Positions 5,260 to 10,935 of a DNA stretch of 20,002 bases are shown piece by piece. Within the stretch, counting starts at the first letter, position 1. Each line of letters opens with the position of its first letter. The notes beneath the pieces are model-generated. The model was not told where the DNA came from, searched no databases, and saw only the letters and a program-made list of their open reading frames with translations. The position numbers were made by a program, and so were the translations under genes. The stretch is from positions 1-20,002 of IMG/VR virus record IMGVR_UViG_3300025896_001547, one strand, 5' to 3'. This DNA comes from a virus.

Positions 5260-5492
5260 GTAAAAGAGGTAAGGAGTGGCCTAAAATTCGCAAGCAGTGG
5301 TTTAAGGACAATCCTAGAGATTGGTATGTTTGTTACCTCTGCAACCGTTCACTTATGCCGGAAGATACTACATTGGATCACGTTATACCTAAGTCTAATG
5401 CTCGCAACTTCGCACATAGGCACGACTCAGATAACTTGAAGCCTTGTTGCTGGACTTGTAACGGTAGCAAAGGATCAAAACACTTGACATAG
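5247..5492 (+). CDS. Small HNH endonuclease
   Basis: Product of about 81 residues, nearly all HNH domain: C-Y-L-C in the first zinc pair, D-H-V-I-P, N-L-K-P-C, then C-W-T-C-N-G-S-K-G at the end. This short form is typical of phage HNH nucleases, often next to packaging or replication genes. No ATG lies in frame near the start; TTG at 5247 is preferred over TTG at 5241 because it stands seven bases after AAAGG (5235-5239). The -35 of the next promoter lies across its last codons. May be a homing nuclease or a resolving nuclease. Confidence 0.8.
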   Translation: MRQVGKRGKEWPKIRKQWFKDNPRDWYVCYLCNRSLMPEDTTLDHVIPKSNARNFAHRHDSDNLKPCCWTCNGSKGSKHLT

Positions 5493-5512
5493 TAAACTGC
5501 TTATGCTAAGAT
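5484..5512 (+). promoter_or_regulatory. Promoter of the lysis-type genes
   Basis: Consensus TTGACA (5484-5489), 17 bases, TAAGAT (5507-5512) with TG at 5504-5505 as an extended -10. The leader resembles that after the promoter at 2325 (TACATCAA then AAGAAAGGATG). Confidence 0.7.
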
Positions 5513-5539
5513 GGAATTACATCAACAAGAAAGGATGAA

Positions 5540-5821
5540 ATGACAAAATCAACAACAGACGAATTAGTAGAACAACTAAACGTCACAAATCCAAAAAAGA
5601 AAGCTAAGTCTAATAAGACTGAAGCTATCAAAAAATGGCTTCTAAAAGAAGTATGGAATGGTAGACCAATCAACTGGTTGGCTATTGGTCTTTCATATGG
5701 AGCTATCGCCTACACGTCATACATGTTAGCAACCTACTTTGTACGAGTACCCGAATTTGTTGGTATCGTGGCATTTGCAGGTACGCTGATAGTTGGTAGT
5801 AGAGCTTTTAAAACTAAATAG
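5540..5821 (+). CDS. Two-TM membrane protein, holin candidate
   Basis: Product of 93 residues. Residues 1-44 are charged and cytoplasmic in character with a Lys-rich patch at 19-25; two hydrophobic segments follow at about 46-65 and 72-87, joined by a short loop, with a basic tail (R-A-F-K-T-K). Size, two membrane helices and the following secreted muralytic-type gene suit a class II holin. It has an AAAGGA ribosome site and its own promoter at 5484. Holins cannot be proved by sequence; another small membrane protein is possible. Confidence 0.6.
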   Translation: MTKSTTDELVEQLNVTNPKKKAKSNKTEAIKKWLLKEVWNGRPINWLAIGLSYGAIAYTSYMLATYFVRVPEFVGIVAFAGTLIVGSRAFKTK

Positions 5822-5823
5822 TT

Positions 5824-5832
5824 TGGTATAAT
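5824..5832 (+). promoter_or_regulatory. Extended -10 promoter before the lysin-like gene
   Basis: TGGTATAAT begins three bases after the previous stop. Leader element CACATTAAC at 5841-5849 is shared with the leader of the gene at 1031. Confidence 0.55.
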
Positions 5833-5865
5833 AACAAACACACATTAACTTTAATCAAGGAACAC

Positions 5866-5883
5866 ATGAGCGCCATTGCCTAA
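5866..5883 (+). CDS. Five-codon upstream ORF with good ribosome site
   Basis: ATG at 5866 follows AAGGA (5857-5861) and encodes MSAIA before TAA. The next gene begins 17 bases later without any Shine-Dalgarno site of its own, so this minimal ORF may deliver ribosomes to it by reinitiation. Coding is a suggestion only. Confidence 0.3.
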   Translation: MSAIA

Positions 5884-5899
5884 CTGACCTGCTCTGACT

Positions 5900-6349
5900 A
5901 TGAAGAACTTTATATTGAGCTTAACAGCCACAATAGTAGTAATGATAGTATCCCCACATCAACCTAAGATAATCGCAGACAGCCCCCACTTTATAAAAGA
6001 ATATAAGCCCCTAGCAAGCATAGAAGCCCCTGTATACGCAGAGAAACAATTAGCAGTAAAAGTACCAGTTGCGACCCCAAAGACCGCACCTGTGGCTTCT
6101 GGTGCAGTCAGTGGTAGCGAAGCAGAGGCTAAAGCATTTATATATGCTAAAGAGTCAGGCAATAACCCCGGAGCAATCAACAAGTCTAGCGGAGCATGTG
6201 GGCTAGGCCAGGCTCTCCCTTGTTCTAAGATGGGTTGTAGTCTCAGTGACTACGCTTGTCAAGATGCCTGGTTCACTAACTATATGCGATCAAGATATGG
6301 TACATGGGTCAAAGCTCAGGCATTCTGGCTATCTCATAAATGGTGGTAG
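5900..6349 (+). CDS. Secreted lytic-transglycosylase-like protein (SLT/Apf-type domain)
   Basis: Product of 149 residues. A signal peptide or anchor (residues 5-19) is followed by a Pro/Ala-rich linker to about 74 and a compact domain at 75-149. That domain has A-K-E85-S-G-N-N-P with the likely catalytic Glu, A-I-N-K-S-S-G-A-C-G-L-G-Q (92-104), N-Y-M-R-S-R-Y-G-T-W (127-136) and ends in W-W, as in short lysozyme-like Apf/Rpf relatives. Four cysteines (100, 108, 113, 120) could form disulfides outside the cell. It would cut peptidoglycan glycan strands, as endolysin or as entry enzyme. ATG 5900 has an in-frame TGA at 5885 and no Shine-Dalgarno site. Confidence 0.8.
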   Translation: MKNFILSLTATIVVMIVSPHQPKIIADSPHFIKEYKPLASIEAPVYAEKQLAVKVPVATPKTAPVASGAVSGSEAEAKAFIYAKESGNNPGAINKSSGACGLGQALPCSKMGCSLSDYACQDAWFTNYMRSRYGTWVKAQAFWLSHKWW

Positions 6350-6384
6350 CAGTCAAGATGTGTAAAACTTTGTGTAAAATATAC

Positions 6385-6413
6385 TTGCAAACTTGCTCAT
6401 GTAGGCATATACT
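6385..6413 (+). promoter_or_regulatory. Promoter of the 6443 operon
   Basis: TTGCAA (6385-6390), 17 bases, TATACT (6408-6413). Bases ATACTTGCA and GCTCATGTA recur in the promoter at 2325, and both leaders end in AAGAAAGGAT, so they look like copies of one cassette. Confidence 0.7.
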
Positions 6414-6442
6414 AGAGTAGTAATCAATTAAGAAAGGATACA

Positions 6443-6586
6443 ATGCAACAAGTAAGACACACCAGGTTCGATAAAGAACACATCAAAGACTGCGATGTAT
6501 GCTTCGAGGCATACGAGGACTTTGTAGAACAATCGAGAATTGACGAGCGAGAGTTCGCAGACGAGCAGGAGGCGTTAGATATATGA
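6443..6586 (+). CDS. Small acidic hypothetical protein (47 aa)
   Basis: First gene after the promoter at 6385, with AAAGGA just upstream of ATG 6443 and an ATGA overlap with the next gene. Many Glu and Asp residues and a C-D-V-C pair (17-20) with H6 and H13 nearby; a metal site is possible but the pattern is not a standard zinc finger. Predicted mostly helical. No family recognised. Confidence 0.65.
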   Translation: MQQVRHTRFDKEHIKDCDVCFEAYEDFVEQSRIDEREFADEQEALDI

Positions 6587-6747
6587 TTTTATCTAATATG
6601 GAGAAAGAACTAATAGGTTTAATCGAGAGCATAGCGGATGGACTTATCTGTGAGTTGGAGGAGGTAGCAACATCAAATAACCTACCCACCGACAAAAAAG
6701 ACCTCGTAGAGCTTGCTAAACAGGCTTTAGATAGGACTTTGTTATGA
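6583..6747 (+). CDS. Small helical hypothetical protein (54 aa)
   Basis: ATG at 6583 overlaps the previous stop and follows AGGAGG (6567-6572); TGA at 6745-6747 overlaps the next start. The sequence reads as two amphipathic helices (7-29 and 38-54) around N-L-P-T-D. A second in-frame ATG occurs at 6598 and could be an alternative start. Function unknown. Confidence 0.65.
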   Translation: MILSNMEKELIGLIESIADGLICELEEVATSNNLPTDKKDLVELAKQALDRTLL

Positions 6748-6950
6748 AGAAAACAATACCAGTAACAATAAACTTTGACCAATCAGTCGGGGGCATTATC
6801 GGTAAGCTTGATATAGATGATAGTAATGTACTTGCCCAGAGTGTTTTGAGAAATATTGACCATTTTATGTTTGAAGCAGGTTACATCAAAAACGAAGATG
6901 GCACCGTAGAGTTGTTAGAGATCAGTGCTGTAAGGAGAGACAAGTCGTGA
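6744..6950 (+). CDS. Hypothetical protein (68 aa)
   Basis: Starts in an ATGA overlap. N-terminal beta-strand (T-I-P-V-T-I-N-F-D), G-G-I-I-G-K turn, a helix at 28-46 and a C-terminal strand with E-L-L-E-I-S-A-V. Compact, soluble alpha/beta character. Its last bases carry AAGGAG (6932-6937) for the following gene. No family recognised. Confidence 0.65.
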   Translation: MKKTIPVTINFDQSVGGIIGKLDIDDSNVLAQSVLRNIDHFMFEAGYIKNEDGTVELLEISAVRRDKS

Positions 6951-7033
6951 AGTGGCCTAAATTATACTACGAGGAAACACCCCACAGTACGATCAAGATG
7001 ATATTTAAAAAGAAAGTTAAAAATGCTAAATGA
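6947..7033 (+). CDS. Basic microprotein (28 aa), GTG start
   Basis: GTG at 6947 lies nine bases after AAGGAG and overlaps the previous stop. The product is short and basic with aromatic N-terminus (M-K-W-P-K-L-Y-Y) and K-K-K-V-K tail. Overlap with the next gene (ATG 7023) continues the chain of coupled genes. Real but of unknown function; a coupling peptide is possible. Confidence 0.4.
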   Translation: MKWPKLYYEETPHSTIKMIFKKKVKNAK

Positions 7034-7142
7034 CATAATAAACTACCTAATCTTCTCAGCCTTTATTATAGGACTCTGGGAGTTAGGCAAATGGGCTAGT
7101 AAAAAGATATGGAGATGGAATGAAGATACTGATAGCTTGTGA
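7023..7142 (+). CDS. Single-TM microprotein (39 aa)
   Basis: ATG at 7023 inside the end of the previous ORF; TGA at 7140-7142 within the start of the methyltransferase-like gene. One hydrophobic helix (about 5-19) is followed by a Trp- and Lys-rich stretch typical of the membrane interface (W-E-L-G-K-W-A-S-K-K). Third or fourth peptide of this kind in the window. Function unknown. Confidence 0.5.
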   Translation: MLNDIINYLIFSAFIIGLWELGKWASKKIWRWNEDTDSL

Positions 7143-7737
7143 ATGTTCTGGGCGTGTTAGGGAGTCTTTTAGAAAGCTAGGGCATGACGCCTGGAGTTGT
7201 GATGTTTTACCATCAAAAGATAACTCACCATATCACATACAAGATGATGTTCTAAAACACCTAGATGATGGTTGGGATATGATGATAGCTCACCCACCAT
7301 GTACTTACTTGAGTGTTGTTGCAGCAAAACATTTGTACAAAGGTGGCACTTTAAATCAAGAACGCTACCTAAAAGGTGTAGAAGCTGCAGATTTTTTTAC
7401 CAAACTGCTTAATGCCAACATACCAAAGATTTGCGTAGAAAATCCAGTGCAGTTTAAGGTGTTTGGTATACCAAAATACGACCAGATAATCCACCCTTAC
7501 TACTTTGGTGAGCCTGTTCAAAAGAGAACTTGTCTTTGGTTGAAGAACTTACCCCAACTTTCATGGGATAAAGACAATGCAAAAAAGCCAGAGCCACTTT
7601 ATTATCTAAAAACTAATGGTAAACCGATAAACTGGGTCGAAGGTCTAAAGGGCGGTAGCAGAGAGCGACAATCAGCCAGGAGCGTTACATTTCAGAGTAT
7701 TGCAGATGCTATGGCTTACCAGTGGGGTAAGCCATGA
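7120..7737 (+). CDS. C5-cytosine DNA methyltransferase-like protein
   Basis: Product of 205 residues of a family widespread in phages. SAM-binding motif I is at residues 4-12 (L-I-A-C-E-C-S-G-R), an acidic D28 ends the second strand, and motif IV is H-P-P-C (58-61) with the catalytic Cys position of C5 methyltransferases. V-E-N-P near 106-109 corresponds to motif VI. A target-recognition domain is not evident and the protein is shorter than usual (over 300 residues), so specificity, or activity at all, is uncertain. A role in protecting phage DNA from restriction is plausible. ATG 7120 overlaps the preceding microprotein by 23 bases. Confidence 0.75.
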   Translation: MKILIACECSGRVRESFRKLGHDAWSCDVLPSKDNSPYHIQDDVLKHLDDGWDMMIAHPPCTYLSVVAAKHLYKGGTLNQERYLKGVEAADFFTKLLNANIPKICVENPVQFKVFGIPKYDQIIHPYYFGEPVQKRTCLWLKNLPQLSWDKDNAKKPEPLYYLKTNGKPINWVEGLKGGSRERQSARSVTFQSIADAMAYQWGKP

Positions 7738-7761
7738 TACAGCACTCTACATGGAGGTGGT

Positions 7762-8025
7762 ATGAGTAAACAACTTGTAGTAACAAATCAAAAAGGCGAG
7801 AAATGGCACTTGTATAAGCAATCGACCATGACCAGTAATAAAGGCAAGGTCACAATGCACTTCTTTAATAAGAAAGAGAACTTTTGTCCTGACACTGTAC
7901 AAGTAGCAAGTAAGTTGCCTAAAGGTTATGTGATACACGAAGACCCATTTTCTCATAGGATTCAGTGTCCGCATGAATCAGATATACCTAACATGTTAGT
8001 AAGCGTTTATAGAGGTGAGTTATGA
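7762..8025 (+). CDS. Hypothetical protein (87 aa)
   Basis: ATG 7762 follows GGAGGTGG (7753-7760) closely. The product is soluble and beta-rich with basic patches in the first half (Q-K-G-E-K-W-H-L-Y-K) and L-P-K-G-Y-V-I-H-E-D (52-61). C69 and H70 follow but do not form a zinc motif. An 11-codon frame (7734-7769) bridges the gap from the methyltransferase stop and may couple translation. No family recognised. Confidence 0.65.
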   Translation: MSKQLVVTNQKGEKWHLYKQSTMTSNKGKVTMHFFNKKENFCPDTVQVASKLPKGYVIHEDPFSHRIQCPHESDIPNMLVSVYRGEL

Positions 8026-8303
8026 CTTTACAACAACAGGTAGAAGTAACCATGTGTGACCAGTACCCAGCGTGTGCCTTAACAGCCTACGCCTGTAACC
8101 TACTACAAGACATAGTTTACGAAGATGATGCGAATAAACGCAGGGATATGGCTGTTGAACTGAGGAAAGACCAAGCCGACCAAATCCTCAAGATAATTGA
8201 TAAGGCACAGAAAGAGGCTAGGATTGATGAAGTAAAGCAAATAACCCCTGGCAACACGCAATTTTATAAAGAGGGTAGATTAAAAGAGCTAAGGAGAAAA
8301 TAG
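8022..8303 (+). CDS. Helical hypothetical protein (93 aa)
   Basis: Starts in an ATGA overlap. Charged and almost entirely helical, with a Cys-containing N-terminal third (M-C-D-Q-Y-P-A-C-A-L-T-A-Y-A-C) and a long charged coiled-coil-like part from about 38 to 75. The tail is basic. Its final bases contain AAGGAG (8291-8296) for the next gene. No function can be read from the sequence. Confidence 0.65.
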   Translation: MTLQQQVEVTMCDQYPACALTAYACNLLQDIVYEDDANKRRDMAVELRKDQADQILKIIDKAQKEARIDEVKQITPGNTQFYKEGRLKELRRK

Positions 8304-8304
8304 T

Positions 8305-8598
8305 ATGAGAACTTTAACTGGTGACACATTCAAAGAGGCACTAACAGAAGTCATAAACAGGTTTAGCCAAGAAAACGGGAGTGATACACCAGACTACATT
8401 CTTGCAGAATACCTAGTTGATTGTTTGGCAAAGTTTAATAAGGCAGTGAACGATAGAGAAGTACACCTCGGTAGACTTAGCAACGGTGTCCCTGGCGAGT
8501 GTGAATATAACTGCAAGGGTGCTGGAGAACATACCCATTCGGAGTCAGCCCAACTATCTTCTAATAAAGACACTAAAGAAAGTGATGGTGATGAGTAA
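8305..8598 (+). CDS. Phage accessory protein (97 aa), disordered tail
   Basis: ATG 8305 is eight bases after AAGGAG. Residues 26-53 (D-T-P-D-Y-I-L-A-E-Y-L-V-D-C-L and following A-V-N-D-R-E) resemble a small protein common in tailed phages of Gram-positive hosts, whose role is unknown. The second half has C68, C72 and H79 and then a Ser/Asp-rich tail that is probably disordered. Confidence 0.65.
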   Translation: MRTLTGDTFKEALTEVINRFSQENGSDTPDYILAEYLVDCLAKFNKAVNDREVHLGRLSNGVPGECEYNCKGAGEHTHSESAQLSSNKDTKESDGDE

Positions 8599-8638
8599 AG
8601 CTATTAAAACATGGAGGGATGATGGACAAACCAAATAA
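8591..8638 (+). CDS. Possible 15-codon coupling ORF
   Basis: ATG at 8591 overlaps the stop of the previous gene and the frame runs across the ribosome site of the next gene, stopping at 8636-8638. It could keep ribosomes moving through the junction. Too short to be sure it is expressed. Confidence 0.2.
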   Translation: MSKAIKTWRDDGQTK

Positions 8639-8834
8639 AATGAAAGTTACAATCAGCTTTATAGTTAATGACGCAAATTTATATGAACTAGATGAACCAG
8701 ACGCTACATACATGGACGGCTACAGGTGGCTATGGGAAGAAGATAGGGGTGCGGCACTAGGGCCACTTTACGAGGATGAGCCAACACTTGTCAGCGTAGA
8801 GCCAATTACCACCTATCAGGAGAAAGAGAAATGA
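8622..8834 (+). CDS. Acidic hypothetical protein (70 aa)
   Basis: Two adjacent ATGs occur at 8619 and 8622; GGAGGG (8613-8618) touches the first, so the second is the better start. The product is acidic with an N-terminal beta-strand (K-V-T-I-S-F-I-V) and a W-L-W-E-E segment in the middle. It resembles small phage proteins with no assigned role. Ends in an ATGA overlap. Confidence 0.6.
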   Translation: MDKPNKMKVTISFIVNDANLYELDEPDATYMDGYRWLWEEDRGAALGPLYEDEPTLVSVEPITTYQEKEK

Positions 8835-9088
8835 GTAAATATACATGGGTTTGGGCAGACTTTGATTATATTTCTCTAAAAGGTGGCATGGATAGTCGCA
8901 GAGCGGCATTCTTGTTGTACGACTTTCTGAATATGTTCGGGATAAAGGACTTTCACATTGTGTCTAGTAATGGTGAGTTTCAGAACCAGTCTATAAGTAT
9001 AGTTTACATAGAGCCACCCAAGTATAAGGATGGTGAGATTGAAGATAAGTGGTACGAGCATATTAAGGAGTTAAAGAGTGATGTCTGA
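8831..9088 (+). CDS. Hypothetical protein (85 aa)
   Basis: Begins in the ATGA overlap with the previous gene, served by AGGAG (8819-8823). Alpha/beta pattern: strand (Y-T-W-V-W-A-D-F), helix at 23-36 (S-R-R-A-A-F-L-L-Y-D-F-L), two strands, and an acidic helix at the end. No motif recognised. A 10-codon frame (9080-9112) bridges to the next gene. Confidence 0.65.
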   Translation: MSKYTWVWADFDYISLKGGMDSRRAAFLLYDFLNMFGIKDFHIVSSNGEFQNQSISIVYIEPPKYKDGEIEDKWYEHIKELKSDV

Positions 9089-9114
9089 TATATCAAAAGA
9101 GAGTAAGGAATAGT

Positions 9115-9219
9115 ATGTTTGCATTAACTCAGATCCTAATAGTGGCTCTAGTGATATTCATACCATCGTTCATACTTGCAGGTTTTGTTAACATGATTAA
9201 AGACAGGATAAAGAAATGA
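9115..9219 (+). CDS. Single-TM microprotein (34 aa)
   Basis: ATG at 9115 after AAGGA (9104-9108); TGA overlaps the ATG of the next gene. Residues 2-26 are hydrophobic (A-L-T-Q-I-L-I-V-A-L-V-I-F-I), followed by a basic tail (M-I-K-D-R-I-K-K) that would stay in the cytoplasm. Tight overlaps make it likely real. Function unknown; it directly precedes a secreted protein gene. Confidence 0.55.
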   Translation: MFALTQILIVALVIFIPSFILAGFVNMIKDRIKK

Positions 9220-9464
9220 AGTTATCAATTAAGATCGTAATACCAGTGCTTGTAATAGCAGTAGTTTTGGCATCATTTGTAAGTACAAGAGCCGCTTTGA
9301 TTGAGGGTGACGAGAACAATACTCAATGTCAGTACCCCACCAGACCGCTTGTAGACGGTCACTGTGATAATATGGAGCCGGCTTTGGCTGAACCGCAACC
9401 TGCACAGCCATCTCCGACTACGTCTCCATCTCCTACCCCAAAAAAACCATCTTGCACAGAGTAA
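9216..9464 (+). CDS. Secreted or membrane-anchored Pro/Ser/Thr-tailed protein
   Basis: Product of 82 residues. A signal peptide or anchor covers residues 1-26 (K-L-S-I-K then a hydrophobic core, S-T-R-A-A near a possible cleavage site). The middle has C38 and C50, and the tail from about 54 on is rich in Pro, Ser, Thr and Ala with a final Cys. Proline/threonine tails are typical of surface proteins that span a wall. A surface or superinfection-exclusion role is an inference. It is the last gene before the control region at 9452. Confidence 0.65.
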   Translation: MKLSIKIVIPVLVIAVVLASFVSTRAALIEGDENNTQCQYPTRPLVDGHCDNMEPALAEPQPAQPSPTTSPSPTPKKPSCTE

Positions 9465-9480
9465 GCGTAATTGTTATAAT
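9452..9480 (+). promoter_or_regulatory. Promoter of the glycan/terminase transcription unit
   Basis: TTGCAC (9452-9457), 17 bases, TATAAT (9475-9480) with TGT before it (TGn extended -10). This is the best-formed promoter in the window. GAGTTC (9481-9486) and GAACTC (9501-9506) form an inverted repeat across the start of transcription and could be an operator. Confidence 0.75.
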
Positions 9481-9486
9481 GAGTTC

Positions 9487-9582
9487 ATGACAACTGCTCG
9501 GAACTCAAATATAACAAGCCCTGCATTACCGAGCAGTTTTGCAGGGCTTTTTGCATTGGAGGTTTTATGTCAAAGTCAGTAG
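9487..9582 (+). CDS. Possible leaderless 31-aa leader peptide
   Basis: ATG at 9487 stands exactly six bases after TATAAT, like the starts at 1631 and 16231, so an mRNA from this promoter would begin at or next to the codon. The frame passes through all arms of the attenuator and stops at 9580-9582, inside the next gene. Ser/Ala/Leu content is unremarkable and no run of a regulatory amino acid is seen. If translated, ribosomes would disturb the first stem. Confidence 0.25.
   Translation: MTTARNSNITSPALPSSFAGLFALEVLCQSQ
9492..9552 (+). terminator. Attenuator: antiterminator and terminator stems that exclude each other
   Basis: Arm a AACTGCTCGG (9492-9501) pairs perfectly with a' CCGAGCAGTT (9529-9538). 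Arm b AAGCCCTGCA (9516-9525) pairs perfectly with b' TGCAGGGCTT (9540-9549), which runs into TTTTT (9548-9552). The order a, b, a', b' means both full stems cannot form together (only one base separates a' from b'). b:b' is an intrinsic terminator; a:a' would prevent it. Lying between the promoter and the first gene, it should control everything downstream. Confidence 0.75.
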
Positions 9583-10373
9583 CAATAGTTGGGTATGGTG
9601 TTGTCGGTAAAGCGTATCATAAGGTCTTTGACGATGCTTTAATATACGATCCTTACCAGCCAGAGGGAAAGGATACTACAAAAGAACAGGTGAACGCTTG
9701 TGATGTAGCTGTAGTAGCTGTATTTACCCCACATAAAGAGGATGGCTCACTGGATGTTTCTATAGTAGAAGAAGTAATTGATTGGATTGAATGTCCACTT
9801 ATTATCATCAAAAGTGCATTACACCCTGGTACAGTGGACAAACTTGTAGAGAGAACAGGCAAACGCATTGCTGTATCTGTAGAATATATAGGAGAGGGCA
9901 ATTACCCAGTACACTTTTGGAAGTACCCTCACCAAGAAGACCCTAGAATGCACCAGATGTTAGTTGTAGGTGGTGAAAGCGATGTTGCCGAGGAGGCCGC
10001 ACAGTTCTTATGGAGAAAGCTATCACCGGATATTAAGATACACAAGGTTACAGCTAAAGAAGCTGAAATCGTTAAATTGGTAGAGAATAGCTACCCTGCC
10101 ATGAAAGTCACATTCATGAATGCTCTTCTAAGCGTTGCAGAGAAGTCAGACTCAAGTTTCATAAGAATACACCAAGCATGGAATAGTGACCCTAGAACCG
10201 ACTCTATGCACGTCAGGGCGGTATCTTTTGAGAGAGGTTGGAAGTCCAAGTGTTGGGATAAAGATGTGCCGGCTCTTGCCAAGTACGCATCTTCAATCGG
10301 AGCTGATGATATGGCTAAACTTTTAAATACAGTTGTTGAGATTAACGAGGAGCATATAAAAGAAAATGGCTAA
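9567..10373 (+). CDS. UDP-glucose/GDP-mannose dehydrogenase-like protein, C-terminal domain missing
   Basis: Product of 268 residues; family members are usually about 400-450. The Rossmann motif G-Y-G-V-V-G (9-14) and the substrate-loop F-T-P-H-K-E-D-G-S-L-D (53-63) are clear. By eye, catalytic residues of the family are kept: E106 and E110 (Y-I-G-E), K170 and N174 (K-L-V-E-N), C229 with K232-D233 (C-W-D-K-D). The Thr of the K-S-T motif is Ala84. The C-terminal sugar-nucleotide domain is absent. It may oxidise a nucleotide sugar to the uronic acid, or act as a simpler dehydrogenase. GGAGG at 9558-9562 sets the start. First gene after the attenuator. Confidence 0.8.
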   Translation: MSKSVAIVGYGVVGKAYHKVFDDALIYDPYQPEGKDTTKEQVNACDVAVVAVFTPHKEDGSLDVSIVEEVIDWIECPLIIIKSALHPGTVDKLVERTGKRIAVSVEYIGEGNYPVHFWKYPHQEDPRMHQMLVVGGESDVAEEAAQFLWRKLSPDIKIHKVTAKEAEIVKLVENSYPAMKVTFMNALLSVAEKSDSSFIRIHQAWNSDPRTDSMHVRAVSFERGWKSKCWDKDVPALAKYASSIGADDMAKLLNTVVEINEEHIKENG

Positions 10374-10935
10374 GTTTGTAATGTCAGTAGATGATGGCTG
10401 CCGGCACGATATAAGGATTGCTCAACTTGCAAAGAAATACGCCATTGATTGTACATTTTACTGGCCGGTCAACTGGACACATCACGCTTTAGCGCATGGG
10501 TATGAGCCGTTGTCTTACAGAGAAGCTTTAGAGATAGCTGAGAAGCATGAAATAGGTTCACACACCATCACCCACAGACACCTTACAAAGCTTGATTTAG
10601 AAGATGCAGTAAGCGAAGTGGTAGAGTCTAAGCTAATGCTTACAAGATTATTCCCTAATAACGTAATAAATAAATTCTGTCCACCTAGAGGATATACAAA
10701 CGAGATTTTAACCGAAGCTACATTAGGGGTATACGACTCACAACGTCTTACCAAAGGCGAGGGGTTAGTACACATCCATCCTAATAGCGGAGCCAACAAT
10801 AATATAGACTGGCGAGAATACGCTAAGACCGTAGATGTAAAAGAAATTTGGGGACATTCCTGGGAGATTGAGAAATATAATTTATGGCAACAGCTAGAGG
10901 ACTTTTTGTATGAAAATACACATTCTGAACTATGA
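10366..10935 (+). CDS. NodB-type polysaccharide deacetylase (CE4)
   Basis: Product of 189 residues, one NodB domain without signal peptide, so it acts in the cytoplasm. Metal motif residues are present: S-V-D9-D10-G, then S-H66-T-I-T-H70 (the H-x3-H pair), P-P-R-G-Y (106-110) and H164 near the end (G-H-S-W). These give the Asp-His-His zinc site and catalytic base of carbohydrate esterase family 4, which removes N-acetyl groups from amino sugars. It overlaps the previous gene by 8 bases and the next by 26. Presumably it edits a sugar intermediate made by the neighbours. Confidence 0.85.
   Translation: MAKFVMSVDDGCRHDIRIAQLAKKYAIDCTFYWPVNWTHHALAHGYEPLSYREALEIAEKHEIGSHTITHRHLTKLDLEDAVSEVVESKLMLTRLFPNNVINKFCPPRGYTNEILTEATLGVYDSQRLTKGEGLVHIHPNSGANNNIDWREYAKTVDVKEIWGHSWEIEKYNLWQQLEDFLYENTHSEL

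Noticed and set aside
7120-7737. Adenine methyltransferase
   Set aside because: The H-P-P-C and E-N-P motifs fit the C5-cytosine group, and no D-P-P-Y type motif is present.
9492-9549. Full H-type pseudoknot from the four arms
   Set aside because: Only one base joins a' to b', too little to cross a 10-bp stem, so the stems are alternatives rather than simultaneous.
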